A stretch of 37,230 nt of DNA from UBA1049 sp964525815 (GCA_964525815.1 CAZGJQ010000008.1:1-37230); one strand, 5' to 3'; shown: positions 23,610 through 31,121, counted from the first letter of the stretch. Notes: a model not told the origin generated them from the letters alone. Made by a program: numbers and translations.

Positions 23610-24365
23610 ATGCTGCACGAGTATTATAATAATTGCGACGAGGCGCAAAGGCTTAGTATGGATAATGCGCATAAAATCGAATACATAACAACCATGCATT
23701 TCTTGATGAAGCACCTGCCGCCTAAATGCAGTGTGCTTGATTGCTGTGCAGGATGTGGTATCTATGCTTTTCCGCTTGCTAAAGCGGGATATATGGTAAC
23801 CGCAAGCGACCTGATCGGCAAGCATGTTGATATAATCAACAGTTCACGGGAGAGGGAGTTGCTTGAAGATGTGTACATAGGTGACGTGCAGGATATGTCC
23901 CGCTTTGAGGACGGGTGCTTTGACGCTGTGCTATGTCTCGGAGCATTGTATCATCTGCAGACCACAGAAGAAAGGGAAAAGGCGGTGAGTGAGTGCCTTA
24001 GAGTGCTCAAAAGCGGAGGGATTTTTGCTTTCTCCTACATAAACCGGAACGCTTGCTTTATAAATCATTTCAAAAAAGCACCCGCACAGGTAGAAGGGAC
24101 TCTGAGGCTGCTGGACGATGATGGCGGCAGAGTTATTTTCTATGACATGGACTTCGGAGAGGTTGATAAGCTGATGAGTAAGTTTGATGCAGAAAAAGTG
24201 GTGGATGTAGGAACCGACGGTCTGATTTATGTTCTGTATGACGAAATCAACAACCTTAACAACGAGCAGTTTAATAATTACATGAAGTATCAGCTCGCAA
24301 CCTGCGACCAACCCTCGATTATCGGGCACAGTATGCACGGCTTATGGATAGGGAGGAAAATGTGA
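23610..24365 (+). CDS. Class I SAM-dependent methyltransferase (MT3)
   Basis: A 251-residue methyltransferase with an altered motif I, VLDCCAGCGIYAFPLAKAG, which keeps the E/D-x-G-x-G spacing only partly (GCGIY). Motif II is VTASDLIGKHVDI, motif IV VLCLGALYHLQTTEER, and CLRVLKSGGIFAFSYINRN follows. The N-terminal EYYNNCDEAQRL recalls the EYYNNYDEDSRL type of clostridial methyltransferases. The ATG at 23610 has GGAGG 9-10 nt upstream; a TTG 21 nt earlier is less likely. The stop overlaps the next start by one base (TGATG), which indicates translational coupling. Confidence 0.83.
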   Translation: MLHEYYNNCDEAQRLSMDNAHKIEYITTMHFLMKHLPPKCSVLDCCAGCGIYAFPLAKAGYMVTASDLIGKHVDIINSSRERELLEDVYIGDVQDMSRFEDGCFDAVLCLGALYHLQTTEEREKAVSECLRVLKSGGIFAFSYINRNACFINHFKKAPAQVEGTLRLLDDDGGRVIFYDMDFGEVDKLMSKFDAEKVVDVGTDGLIYVLYDEINNLNNEQFNNYMKYQLATCDQPSIIGHSMHGLWIGRKM

Positions 24366-25357
24366 TGGGAGAATTAGTCTTGAAGTTCCCGACGCTTGAC
24401 ATGAAGGAGCAAGCACTGATATATCGTCAGGAATACCTTGATAACGGCGAAACCGAGATACACGGAGACGGAGGACTTGATCACGCCGTGAGTTATGAGG
24501 CGTGGATTGAAAAGATAAACGTCGATCTCACCCGGGGCGAAGGAAGCTATGTTCCCGCAACAACATATTTTGCTTTTACAGGCAATAAGATAGTCGGAAC
24601 CGTACAGATACGCCATATGCTAAATAGCTCTTTGCTCGTTAATGGCGGGCATATTGGGTACGGAGTTGTTCCTTCCGAGCGCAGGAAGGGCTATGCGACA
24701 AGGATGCTCTCATCAGCTCTGGTAAAATGCCGCGAGCTTGGCATAAAAAGAGCGCTTATAACCTGTGATAAGGACAATATCGGCTCGGCAAAAACAATCA
24801 TAAAAAACGGCGGAGTCCTTGAAAATGAGGTTCTAGAAAGCGACGGCAATATATTACAAAGATATTGGATTGATGTTCCTTCAATAAAAATGATAGCCAT
24901 TGACGAATTGCCTGCCTGCCTTGAGGTCATACATCGCAGCTTTACCACGGTCGCACGTGAATTCGGGATTACAGAGCGGAACTGTCCGAACTACATCGGT
25001 TTTACAGAGCTGGAAAAGCTAAAGAAGCGGTTTGACAGTGGGTATATGATGTTCGGATTGTTTAAAGGGGATGAAACAATCGGCTTTTTTTCGCTCAGCG
25101 ATAAGGGCAGCGGTGTATATGAGCTGAATAATTTATGCGTTTTGCCGGAACACAGGCATATGGGCTACGGAAAGCAGCTTCTTGAATTTACATGCGACAA
25201 GGTTCGTGAGCTAGGCGGTAAGAAGATAACCATAGGTATTATAGAGGAAAACACTCTTCTCAGGGATTGGTATTCACAAAACGGCTTTGTCCATACGGGA
25301 ACAATGACCTTTCCGCATCTTCCCTTCACTGTTGGTTTTATGGAAAAGGAGATATGA
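24365..25357 (+). CDS. Tandem (double) GNAT-family N-acetyltransferase
   Basis: A 330-residue protein with two GNAT folds. The N-terminal domain (about 1-170) shows GYGVVPSERRKGYATRML, the pyrophosphate-binding V-x-P-x-x-R-x-x-G-x-A loop for acetyl-CoA. The C-terminal domain (about 190-330) shows LCVLPEHRHMGYGKQLLEF, a second complete Q/R-x-x-G-x-G/A loop, then NTLLRDWYSQNGF. Both loops look intact, so both halves may bind acetyl-CoA, or one may be structural. The family acetylates amines on small molecules (including aminoglycosides) or proteins; the substrate is not deducible. The start ATG at 24365 overlaps the MT3 stop; GGGAGG lies 9-10 nt upstream. Confidence 0.87.
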   Translation: MGELVLKFPTLDMKEQALIYRQEYLDNGETEIHGDGGLDHAVSYEAWIEKINVDLTRGEGSYVPATTYFAFTGNKIVGTVQIRHMLNSSLLVNGGHIGYGVVPSERRKGYATRMLSSALVKCRELGIKRALITCDKDNIGSAKTIIKNGGVLENEVLESDGNILQRYWIDVPSIKMIAIDELPACLEVIHRSFTTVAREFGITERNCPNYIGFTELEKLKKRFDSGYMMFGLFKGDETIGFFSLSDKGSGVYELNNLCVLPEHRHMGYGKQLLEFTCDKVRELGGKKITIGIIEENTLLRDWYSQNGFVHTGTMTFPHLPFTVGFMEKEI

Positions 25358-25360
25358 AGA

Positions 25361-26122
25361 ATGGATTTACATGATTTTTCGGATGTTGCCATGAATTATG
25401 ATAATTACCTGAATGAACTGGGAGGTAATTATACCGGGTTTGAGGATTTTTACATATCGCTTGCAGAAAAATACGGCGGGAAGGGAATAATCGATATTGC
25501 CTGCGGCACCGGAGCATTGGTAATTCCGCTTGCACAAAGAGGTTTTGATATATCTGCATTCGATCTTTCTGCGGCTATGGTGGAAGAAACAAACAAAAAG
25601 CTGAAAGCAGAGGGGCTTATAGCAACAACCTTCATTGCAAATATGATCGATTTCCGCACTAACCGCAAGTATTCATTGGCTATAATTGCCCGAAGCGGTT
25701 TTATGCACCTGTTAACTCCGAAGGAGCAAAGGCAGGCATTGTTAAACATAAAAAAACACCTCACCGTGGGCGGAATCCTGACACTTAATACCTTTGAGCC
25801 GAATCCTAAGCTGCAAGCAATACAAATGGATACAACAAGTGAGGATTACACATTTCGTGCCGAATTTATTAACAGTGAGGGCAGAAGAGAACGCATCTAT
25901 AATGCTATCGGGTATAATCCTCAGACTCAGATTATGAGCGGAAACTGGAAATTTGAAACGCTTGACGAAAACGATAATGTTGTTGACATAAGAATCCGTC
26001 CGCTGGCAATGCGTCAAACATACAGAACGGAGCTGGAGTACCTTTGCGAGCTGTGCGGCTATAGAATTATTAATATTCGACCTAAATACGGCGGATTAAT
26101 CTGGATTTTGGAGGTGCTATAA
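25361..26122 (+). CDS. Class I SAM-dependent methyltransferase (MT4)
   Basis: A 253-residue methyltransferase, more like the small-molecule/ubiE-like branch. Motif I IIDIACGTGALVIPLAQRG (about 45-63), motif II ISAFDLSAAMVEETNKKL, motif IV LAIIARSGFMHLLTPKEQ, then HLTVGGILTLNTFEP and a beta-rich C-terminal part (QIMSGNWKFE, RQTYRTELEYLCELCGY). It begins 3 nt after the GNAT stop and overlaps the next gene by one base (TAATG), so the operon continues as a unit. Substrate unknown. Confidence 0.85.
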   Translation: MDLHDFSDVAMNYDNYLNELGGNYTGFEDFYISLAEKYGGKGIIDIACGTGALVIPLAQRGFDISAFDLSAAMVEETNKKLKAEGLIATTFIANMIDFRTNRKYSLAIIARSGFMHLLTPKEQRQALLNIKKHLTVGGILTLNTFEPNPKLQAIQMDTTSEDYTFRAEFINSEGRRERIYNAIGYNPQTQIMSGNWKFETLDENDNVVDIRIRPLAMRQTYRTELEYLCELCGYRIINIRPKYGGLIWILEVL

Positions 26123-26688
26123 TGCAAAACCACACAGTAACACAAACAATTGAAACCGCACGGCTTATTCTGCGCCCCTTTAAAAAAGATGATTTTGAGG
26201 CGGTGCACAGCTATGCTTCGGTTCCGGAAAATGTTAAGTACATGGTTTGGGGTCCGAATGATGAAGAAGCTACCCGAAAATTCCTTAGCGGCTGCGAAGA
26301 AAAATGGAGAACGCAGCCGATTTATGAATATGATTTTGCCATAGTTTCTAAGTCAGATATAAAAGTTATAGGAGGCTGTGGTATTTACCTAAACAAAGAA
26401 AGGACCGAGGCTATGCTGGGCTGGATTCTACATCGGGATTATTGGAAACAGGGCTTAATGGTCGAAGCAGCTTCCGAATTGCTCAGGTTCGGTTTTGAGG
26501 AGCTGAAGCTACATCGTATTTATTCAACCTGTAGCACCGAGAACTACGGCTCCTACCGTGTCATGGAGAAGCTCGGAGTGCGCCGGGAGGCTCATTTCTT
26601 GAAGAATCGCTTTGGGCGGTTAAATAATGAAAAAAAGTGGTATGACGAATACCATTATGCAATGCTGGAGGACGATTGGGCAATATAG
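26122..26688 (+). CDS. GNAT N-acetyltransferase, RimJ/RimL-like
   Basis: A 188-residue GNAT of the RimJ/RimL type (acetylation_3 fold): TARLILRPFKKDDFEAVHSYAS at the N-terminus, WILHRDYWKQGLMVEAASELLRFGFEEL with the acetyl-CoA loop (about 94-120), and STCSTENYGSYRVMEKLG near the end. RimL-like enzymes acetylate N-termini of ribosomal proteins, but many relatives in accessory operons acetylate antibiotics or small amines. It overlaps MT4 by one base and ends the operon; I see no strong plus-strand terminator behind it, only the hairpin used by the opposite gene. Confidence 0.9.
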   Translation: MQNHTVTQTIETARLILRPFKKDDFEAVHSYASVPENVKYMVWGPNDEEATRKFLSGCEEKWRTQPIYEYDFAIVSKSDIKVIGGCGIYLNKERTEAMLGWILHRDYWKQGLMVEAASELLRFGFEELKLHRIYSTCSTENYGSYRVMEKLGVRREAHFLKNRFGRLNNEKKWYDEYHYAMLEDDWAI

Positions 26689-26698
26689 AGCTCATCGC

Positions 26699-26724
26699 AA
26701 AAAAATCCCCCAAGTTTGGGGGAT
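26699..26724 (-). terminator. Terminator of the acidic lipoprotein gene
   Basis: Palindrome ATCCCCCAA/TTGGGGGAT (26705-26724); on the minus strand it is followed by seven T residues (26699-26705 as A on plus). It also faces the end of the GNAT operon, where no T-run follows. Confidence 0.85.
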
Positions 26725-26747
26725 CTGTGAAAAGCAAATTATGTATA

Positions 26748-26966
26748 TTACTCTTCGTCTTCGTCGTCTTCTTCGCTCTCGTCAACTTCGCTCTCGTCGT
26801 CTTCGCTCTCGTCAACTTCGCTCTCGTCGTCTTCGCTCTCGTCAACTTCACTCTCTACGCTTTCTGCAGAGCTAACATCCTCACTTGTTGTGTCATCATC
26901 TACACATGCCGCAAAAGCGAACACAAATGTCAATACAAGCAGTAACGCAAAAATCTTTTTTAACAT
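26748..26966 (-). CDS. Small acidic repeat lipoprotein
   Basis: A 72-residue lipoprotein: basic start MLKKIF, hydrophobic segment, lipobox FAAC (Cys at about 21), then an almost purely Asp/Glu/Ser tail. The tail repeats a 10-residue unit (ESEVDESEDD) about 2.5 times, encoded by near-perfect 30-bp tandem DNA repeats, so the copy number is likely to vary between strains. Not a recognised family. An anionic surface tether such as this could bind cations or cationic peptides; that is a guess. Its consensus promoter (26999-27027) and terminator make it monocistronic. Confidence 0.75.
   Translation of the reverse strand: MLKKIFALLLVLTFVFAFAACVDDDTTSEDVSSAESVESEVDESEDDESEVDESEDDESEVDESEEDDEDEE
26771..26849 (-). 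repeat. 30-bp tandem repeats in the acidic lipoprotein gene
   Basis: Two identical 30-bp units (26771-26800, 26801-26830) and a partial third unit to about 26849, all within the coding region and in frame (10 codons), so changes in copy number would lengthen or shorten the acidic tail without a frameshift. Confidence 0.85.
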
Positions 26967-26998
26967 TTTGATTTCTCCTTTAATTTTTGTTTCACATG

Positions 26999-27027
26999 AT
27001 TATACTGCTATTCGAGCAGTTTGTCAA
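26999..27027 (-). promoter_or_regulatory. Consensus sigma-A promoter with a palindromic spacer
   Basis: On the minus strand TTGACA (27022-27027), 17-nt spacer, TATAAT (26999-27004): both hexamers match consensus exactly. The spacer and its edges contain the palindrome ACTGCT-attcg-AGCAGT (27004-27020), a candidate operator between the two elements. The gene's AGGAG is 9 nt before its ATG. Confidence 0.85.
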
Positions 27028-27088
27028 GCATGAAATGGAAATTTATGCAATTTGTACCAATAATAACAAAAAATCCATACAAAATAAG

Positions 27089-27117
27089 TTGACTTTCATA
27101 AAGCGTTTCTATATAAT
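27089..27117 (+). promoter_or_regulatory. Sigma-A promoter of the secreted-protein operon
   Basis: TTGACT (27089-27094), 17-nt spacer, TATAAT (27112-27117), 33 nt before the TTG start at 27151. Divergent from the lipoprotein promoter about 60 bp away. Confidence 0.8.
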
Positions 27118-27150
27118 ATTTAGGATAAATATATTTTCGGAGGACAGATT

Positions 27151-27651
27151 TTGAGGAAAGCATTGCGATTAATAATACCCGTTGCGGTGGGACTCGGTCT
27201 TGCTGCGGTTATTATTTTTTCTTATCTGAACTTTTTTTCAGGAGCATTTTCACCCGAGGATGCGGTTAAGGGATATATCAGAGCCTCTATGGTTCAGGAT
27301 GTAAACGATATGCTCAGGTATTCATCCGAATATCAAAAGGTGGTTTTGTACGGCAGCAGAGATTATACGGACGGCAAGCTAAAGAACCGTCTAAAAACAG
27401 CATATAAGGACAGCGAGAGTATCTATGCCGACTCAAAAATCAGCTTTTCGGTAGAAAGCGTTATTGAGATAAGAGATGATACCGACGAATATGCATATGT
27501 CTCTGCGGAGTATGAGTATATGACCGGAAAAACAGACATAAGCGATATTTCTCAGGTAACAGTAAAGGTCTTCGTGGATGGACAGCAAAAGCAAAAGAGT
27601 ACTGTTTATGCAGTAAAATCAGGAATAAGCTGGTATTATACAGATATATAA
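27151..27651 (+). CDS. Membrane-anchored protein of unknown function
   Basis: A 166-residue protein with one N-terminal membrane segment (about 7-30) and an external domain that alternates charged and hydrophobic residues. The stretch PEDAVKGYIRASMVQDVNDML followed by a beta-rich second half (VYAVKSGISWYYTDI at the end) has the general layout of small NTF2-like or DUF4878-type secreted domains, but I do not recognise it firmly. The TTG start has GGAGG 7 nt upstream. It is the first gene of a three-gene operon in which all products are exported. Confidence 0.7.
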   Translation: MRKALRLIIPVAVGLGLAAVIIFSYLNFFSGAFSPEDAVKGYIRASMVQDVNDMLRYSSEYQKVVLYGSRDYTDGKLKNRLKTAYKDSESIYADSKISFSVESVIEIRDDTDEYAYVSAEYEYMTGKTDISDISQVTVKVFVDGQQKQKSTVYAVKSGISWYYTDI

Positions 27652-27672
27652 CCAAAAAAGGAGAGGAAGTTC

Positions 27673-28284
27673 TTGACTAAGAGGGTTTTATTAATTTTTG
27701 CAGTACTGCTTGTGTTGTTGACCGCCTGCTCAAAAAGCAACGGAGAGGTCAGCGACATAACCTCGGTTGATACCGAAAGCACGGAAAGCCCTGGAGCTTT
27801 AAGCGAGCCGGAGGAGAGCGGGGAATATGAGCTTGGAAGAAGTACACCGGAGGAGGTAATCGAGGCTGTTGTCGGCGCTCAATACAACGCCAGCAATATT
27901 GAGCTTGTTTCCTTGTTCAGTGAGTTTATAAAAATAGGAAGAAGAGGGGATCACCCGGAATACAATGACCGAGACATTGCCAACCTTATGGGAATGACCA
28001 ACGAAATCATTAACGAGTACAGATACAGGCACTTTCTGGAGGAGCTTATAATCGACCAAGTGAATTACATAGAGCTTGACTCCGAATTTGCAGTAACCGT
28101 AAAAAGCGAATACGAGGCTGTCGGACTGGATTTCTCGGAGATTACGCAGATTGCGGAGGTTATGTATACAGTAGAAGATATTTTAGAGGGTGTATCCGGT
28201 AGCAGAAGCGAGACAAACCATTGCGCCGAGATTGACGGCAAGTGGTACTTATTGTACTGGGAAGGAAATCTTTATGGTGAATAA
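27673..28284 (+). CDS. Lipoprotein of unknown function
   Basis: A 203-residue lipoprotein: hydrophobic signal, lipobox LLTAC (Cys at about 17), an acidic Ser/Glu linker (about 20-55), then a compact domain containing EEVIEAVVGAQYNASN (about 58) and a beta-like end (CAEIDGKWYLLYWEGN). As in the preceding gene, a helix-then-beta layout with WYLLYW at the end suggests a related NTF2-like fold, by inspection only. Starts with TTG, AGGAG upstream, 21 nt after the previous gene; overlaps the next gene by 11 nt. Confidence 0.72.
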   Translation: MTKRVLLIFAVLLVLLTACSKSNGEVSDITSVDTESTESPGALSEPEESGEYELGRSTPEEVIEAVVGAQYNASNIELVSLFSEFIKIGRRGDHPEYNDRDIANLMGMTNEIINEYRYRHFLEELIIDQVNYIELDSEFAVTVKSEYEAVGLDFSEITQIAEVMYTVEDILEGVSGSRSETNHCAEIDGKWYLLYWEGNLYGE

Positions 28285-29977
28285 GCAAAGAGTTTTTATT
28301 TGGCTTGCGCTCATAACTGTGTGTGTTTTTGTTGTTTTTGCGGGTTGTGCGGAAACGAAGGTGAACAACGAAAGCGAGGATTCAGAAGAAGCATACTCCG
28401 ATTACACCGACGAAAGGGATGGATACACAATGGATGTTAAATATCTTGAGGACGGCAAATTCGACTTTACGTTTACCCCAAAGGAGCAGGATTTTGTTGC
28501 GGACACTAACCAGCCCTTTCAAAACATATTCGATTTAACACCCATTACCGGAACGGCAGACCCAAAGCGTGCATTCCGCAATACGGCAGTTATTGAGTAC
28601 AAAAAGCGAGAAGGCGGCGCCTTCATATATTCCAACAACCCCGAGATGCTCGCTCCCGAGGATGTCGGACAGGCGATTCTACGCAACTATGATATGCAGG
28701 GGGAATACATTTTTACCTTTGAGCATTCAAATTACAGCGACGGATTCTTTTATCTTGGCTATCAGCTCTATAACACGGGGGACACCGATGCGGTGGTTAC
28801 CGTACATAACATTGGCTACCAGGTTGAGGGCGAATGGCTGGGACAGCGGAGCTGGAGCGATTACTTCAACTATAAGTTTGTACTTCCGGACGATTATTTT
28901 CTGTCCGGCGGTATAGTGAATCCTATTTATTTCGGATGTGATTATATCGACTACACCCCGGAGGTTTTTGAGCCGGTTACGGTAACAATTCCCGCAGGTG
29001 AGTATATTTATATTTTAGGCGGAACAACAGCTGACGCCCATAACAACATAAACATAGGAAAAACCGCAAACAAGCGGGTTGAAAAGGGTAAATGCTCCAA
29101 CGGTGTAGTTAAGTTTTCGGTTGACCAAGGCTCTGTACAGGGTACTTTTTATTGCTATAACAATAAGGAGCAGGTTGCGGCGAACCCGACCGAGCAGGGC
29201 TATGTTGTCACCCGTAATGATAAGAATTATGGTGCACAGTATAAAGGAACAGACTATAATCAGGGACTCATTGAAAGCACAATAATCTTCATTGTAAACG
29301 ACCTGACCGACAGGGGTAAGCTCCCCGTTAAATACACAAAGGAATATGACCCTAATTATTCAGAAAAAAATACTCCCTATCAGCAATACAGTATGCAAAA
29401 AAGGGATGTAGTTGGCAGAACATGGCAGACCAGCCTTAATCCGAACAATGTAGCCGATGCAATCGGAACCGATATGATGGTGTTTGAGTATATTGATACG
29501 GAGGGCAATCCTATTGTAATCGACAATAACCGTGCGGACGGCAGGGGAGAGCCCGCTAATACCGGTAACTGGATGGTGCAGTATACCGATAATTTTAATC
29601 TTGTGAATGTAGGCGAAAAGGAAAGAACCTTCAAAATATACAAAAAAGGTGCCATGGCGGGAGCCTTATTCGTTATGATAAGGAACGACATGGGTGAAAT
29701 TTTGGACGCTCGTATGAAGGCTAACCCCTATTACTTTGACAGCCTGGACTCCGTATTCAACGGCGTGGACAAAAGCCTTCTCGTTCAGAAGAACGGGTAC
29801 TATTGGTTTAAGGTAGAGGATGGAAGACCTTATATTGATGTAGTGAACGAGAGAGCATTAGTATGCGAAATTACGGTTGGACCTATGTCAATGGAACGAA
29901 TAAGCGTCGATTACTTAATACTCGGCAACTCCAACGGTGGCATTTTACATTGGGTAGAGGTTGATAGCGCAGAATAG
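28274..29977 (+). CDS. Large lipoprotein of unknown function
   Basis: A 567-residue lipoprotein with signal peptide and lipobox (VVFAGC, Cys at about 24), an acidic linker, and a long beta-rich extracellular part with no motif I recognise. Aromatic-rich strands such as GFFYLGYQLYNTGDTDAVVT and PVTVTIPAGEYIYILGGT suggest an immunoglobulin-like or carbohydrate-binding beta sandwich, and the second half contains WMVQYTDNFNLVNVG. The ATG at 28274 overlaps the stop of the previous gene; the sequence AAGGAAA is 6-7 nt upstream. A longer in-frame ORF upstream lies inside the neighbour and lacks a signal peptide. Followed by a terminator (29992-30030). Confidence 0.72.
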   Translation: MVNKQRVFIWLALITVCVFVVFAGCAETKVNNESEDSEEAYSDYTDERDGYTMDVKYLEDGKFDFTFTPKEQDFVADTNQPFQNIFDLTPITGTADPKRAFRNTAVIEYKKREGGAFIYSNNPEMLAPEDVGQAILRNYDMQGEYIFTFEHSNYSDGFFYLGYQLYNTGDTDAVVTVHNIGYQVEGEWLGQRSWSDYFNYKFVLPDDYFLSGGIVNPIYFGCDYIDYTPEVFEPVTVTIPAGEYIYILGGTTADAHNNINIGKTANKRVEKGKCSNGVVKFSVDQGSVQGTFYCYNNKEQVAANPTEQGYVVTRNDKNYGAQYKGTDYNQGLIESTIIFIVNDLTDRGKLPVKYTKEYDPNYSEKNTPYQQYSMQKRDVVGRTWQTSLNPNNVADAIGTDMMVFEYIDTEGNPIVIDNNRADGRGEPANTGNWMVQYTDNFNLVNVGEKERTFKIYKKGAMAGALFVMIRNDMGEILDARMKANPYYFDSLDSVFNGVDKSLLVQKNGYYWFKVEDGRPYIDVVNERALVCEITVGPMSMERISVDYLILGNSNGGILHWVEVDSAE

Positions 29978-29991
29978 TCTATATATTTTAC

Positions 29992-30030
29992 GGGAGCGGC
30001 TATGCGATTGTTAGCTAAGCCGCTTCCTTT
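29992..30030 (+). terminator. Terminator of the secreted-protein operon
   Basis: 10-bp stem (GGGAGCGGCT with AGCCGCTTCC, one G-T pair) around a 16-nt loop, followed by a short T-run (TTTAT). Moderate strength. Confidence 0.7.
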
Positions 30031-30071
30031 ATCCACCGTCAAATTTTTCTGCAATATTTTTCAAAAAGGTA

Positions 30072-30100
30072 TTGCAAAACTCCCGGAGATATGATAATAT
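30072..30100 (+). promoter_or_regulatory. Promoter of the tRNA cluster
   Basis: TTGCAA (30072-30077), 17-nt spacer with TGn, TAATAT (30095-30100), 74 nt before tRNA-Asp. Confidence 0.6.
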
Positions 30101-30173
30101 ATTCAAGCGCGTTAATCGGAGACTGTAACATATTTGTGGATATTGCGCTCGGTTTTATACAACGCCATAATAC

Positions 30174-30250
30174 GGTTCGGTAGTTCAGTTGGTTAGAACG
30201 CTAGCCTGTCACGCTAGAGGTCGTGGGTTCGAGTCCCATCCGAATCGCCA
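30174..30250 (+). tRNA. tRNA-Asp (GTC), first copy
   Basis: Complete 77-nt cloverleaf with encoded CCA; acceptor GGTTCGG pairs with CCGAATC, and the anticodon loop has GTC in CTAGCCTGTCACGCTAG. Identical to the second copy at 30811-30887. It abuts an assembly gap. Confidence 0.97.
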
Positions 30251-30350
30251 NNNNNNNNNNNNNNNNNNNNNNNNNNNNNNNNNNNNNNNNNNNNNNNNNN
30301 NNNNNNNNNNNNNNNNNNNNNNNNNNNNNNNNNNNNNNNNNNNNNNNNNN
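30251..30350. other. Assembly gap (100 N)
   Basis: Exactly 100 N residues, probably a placeholder of unknown true length. It falls inside the tRNA cluster directly after tRNA-Asp, of which an identical copy lies 560 bp downstream, so a repeat probably broke the assembly here. More tRNA genes may be hidden. Confidence 0.95.
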
Positions 30351-30351
30351 T

Positions 30352-30427
<76 letters not shown>

Positions 30428-30429
30428 AA

Positions 30430-30454
30430 ATGTGAAAAACGCAGTTTTTCACAT
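30430..30454 (+). terminator. Hairpin after tRNA-Phe
   Basis: Perfect 11-bp inverted repeat (ATGTGAAAAAC, 3-nt loop, GTTTTTCACAT) 2 nt after tRNA-Phe, without a long T-run beyond the stem. May end transcription or guide 3' processing. Confidence 0.5.
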
Positions 30455-30508
30455 GAAAAATAGTGCTACGCACAATTTCCGGGCACAATTTATAGAAATA
30501 TAAGACTC
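30444..30508 (+). repeat. 65-bp direct repeat, copy A
   Basis: Begins inside the 3' arm of the hairpin after tRNA-Phe (GTTTTTCACATGAAAAATAG...) and matches 30601-30665 with only two visible mismatches. The stretch between the copies (30509-30600) has no ORF or tRNA. Confidence 0.85.
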
Positions 30509-30600
30509 AGATAATTACAACGAGACATTTGTGCTTCTAAATCTTGGCTTCGCTAAAAACGCACAATTCCCATTGTCTTTTATTTGGATATGAAAATCCT

Positions 30601-30665
30601 GTTTTTCACATGAAAAATAGTGCTACGCACAATTCCCGGGCACAATTTATAGAAATATTAGACTC
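30601..30665 (+). repeat. 65-bp direct repeat, copy B
   Basis: Second copy of the 30444-30508 repeat, 157 bp downstream and 43 bp before tRNA-Gly. The preceding bases only partly restore the hairpin seen at copy A. Confidence 0.85.
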
Positions 30666-30708
30666 CATTTAAATCCAGTCGTTGCTTAAATTAATGACGG
30701 CAAAAGAT

Positions 30709-30784
30709 GCGGATTTAGCTCATTTGGTAGAGCGCGACCTTGCCAAGGTCGAGGTAGCGGGTTCGAACCCCGTAATCCGCTCCA
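30709..30784 (+). tRNA. tRNA-Gly (GCC)
   Basis: 76-nt cloverleaf with encoded CCA; acceptor GCGGATT with AATCCGC, anticodon stem CGACC/GGTCG around TTGCCAA (anticodon GCC). Confidence 0.97.
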
Positions 30785-30810
30785 TACGGTTTGATGCTAT
30801 AATAAAATAC

Positions 30811-30887
30811 GGTTCGGTAGTTCAGTTGGTTAGAACGCTAGCCTGTCACGCTAGAGGTCGTGGGTTCGAGTCCCATCCGAATCGCCA
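30811..30887 (+). tRNA. tRNA-Asp (GTC), second copy
   Basis: Identical over all 77 nt to the copy at 30174-30250, including CCA. Followed at once by a hairpin (30887-30911). Confidence 0.97.
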
Positions 30888-30911
30888 AAATCGGTGTTTG
30901 TGCCGATTTTT
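30887..30911 (+). terminator. Terminator after the second tRNA-Asp
   Basis: 8-bp stem AAAATCGG/CCGATTTT with 8-nt loop and a short T-run. If it works, the intact tRNA-Thr downstream must have another promoter. Confidence 0.55.
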
Positions 30912-30914
30912 ACT

Positions 30915-30956
30915 GATGTTATACAATCGGCAGAGCACGTCCTTGGTAAGGACGTC
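30915..30956 (+). pseudogene. tRNA-Thr remnant
   Basis: Reads like the 5' half of tRNA-Thr: GATGTTATA, then a shortened D-arm, CGGCAGAGCAC, and an intact anticodon arm GTCCTTGGTAAGGAC (anticodon GGT). The T-arm and acceptor 3' end are missing. It shares about 26 bases with one mismatch with the intact tRNA-Thr at 31122. Probably an abortive duplicate left by an integration or excision event. Confidence 0.6.
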
Positions 30957-31056
30957 GCAGAGTTACAAGCAGTATCAACGAGGTTCAGGCAGTCCGGAAA
31001 AACCGCGTAAAATCAAGGTTTTTCAAAAAACACGATTCATCCCGTGTCAAACAATT

Positions 31057-31121
31057 TCATCTGATTTCATCCCCGTTTGGGTCAACTTTTGGGTCAAAAT
31101 TTGGGGCGTTGAAATCATCGT
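31057..31121 (-). pseudogene. Possible C-terminal tail of a tyrosine integrase
   Basis: Directly against the 5' end of tRNA-Thr, the minus strand reads APNFDPKVDPNGDEIR and stop in one frame. Acidic/proline tails with repeated FDP/VDP units end many clostridial phage-type integrases, so this looks like the last codons of such a gene. The rest of the gene is absent. A weaker similar tail (FLTPFLPNLTSFYGF) can be read at about 31244-31354. Both are short, so the call is tentative. Confidence 0.35.

Noticed and set aside
30430..30665. CRISPR-like repeat spacing after tRNA-Phe
   Set aside because: Only two copies of a 65-bp unit, 157 bp apart, with no regular spacers and no cas genes.
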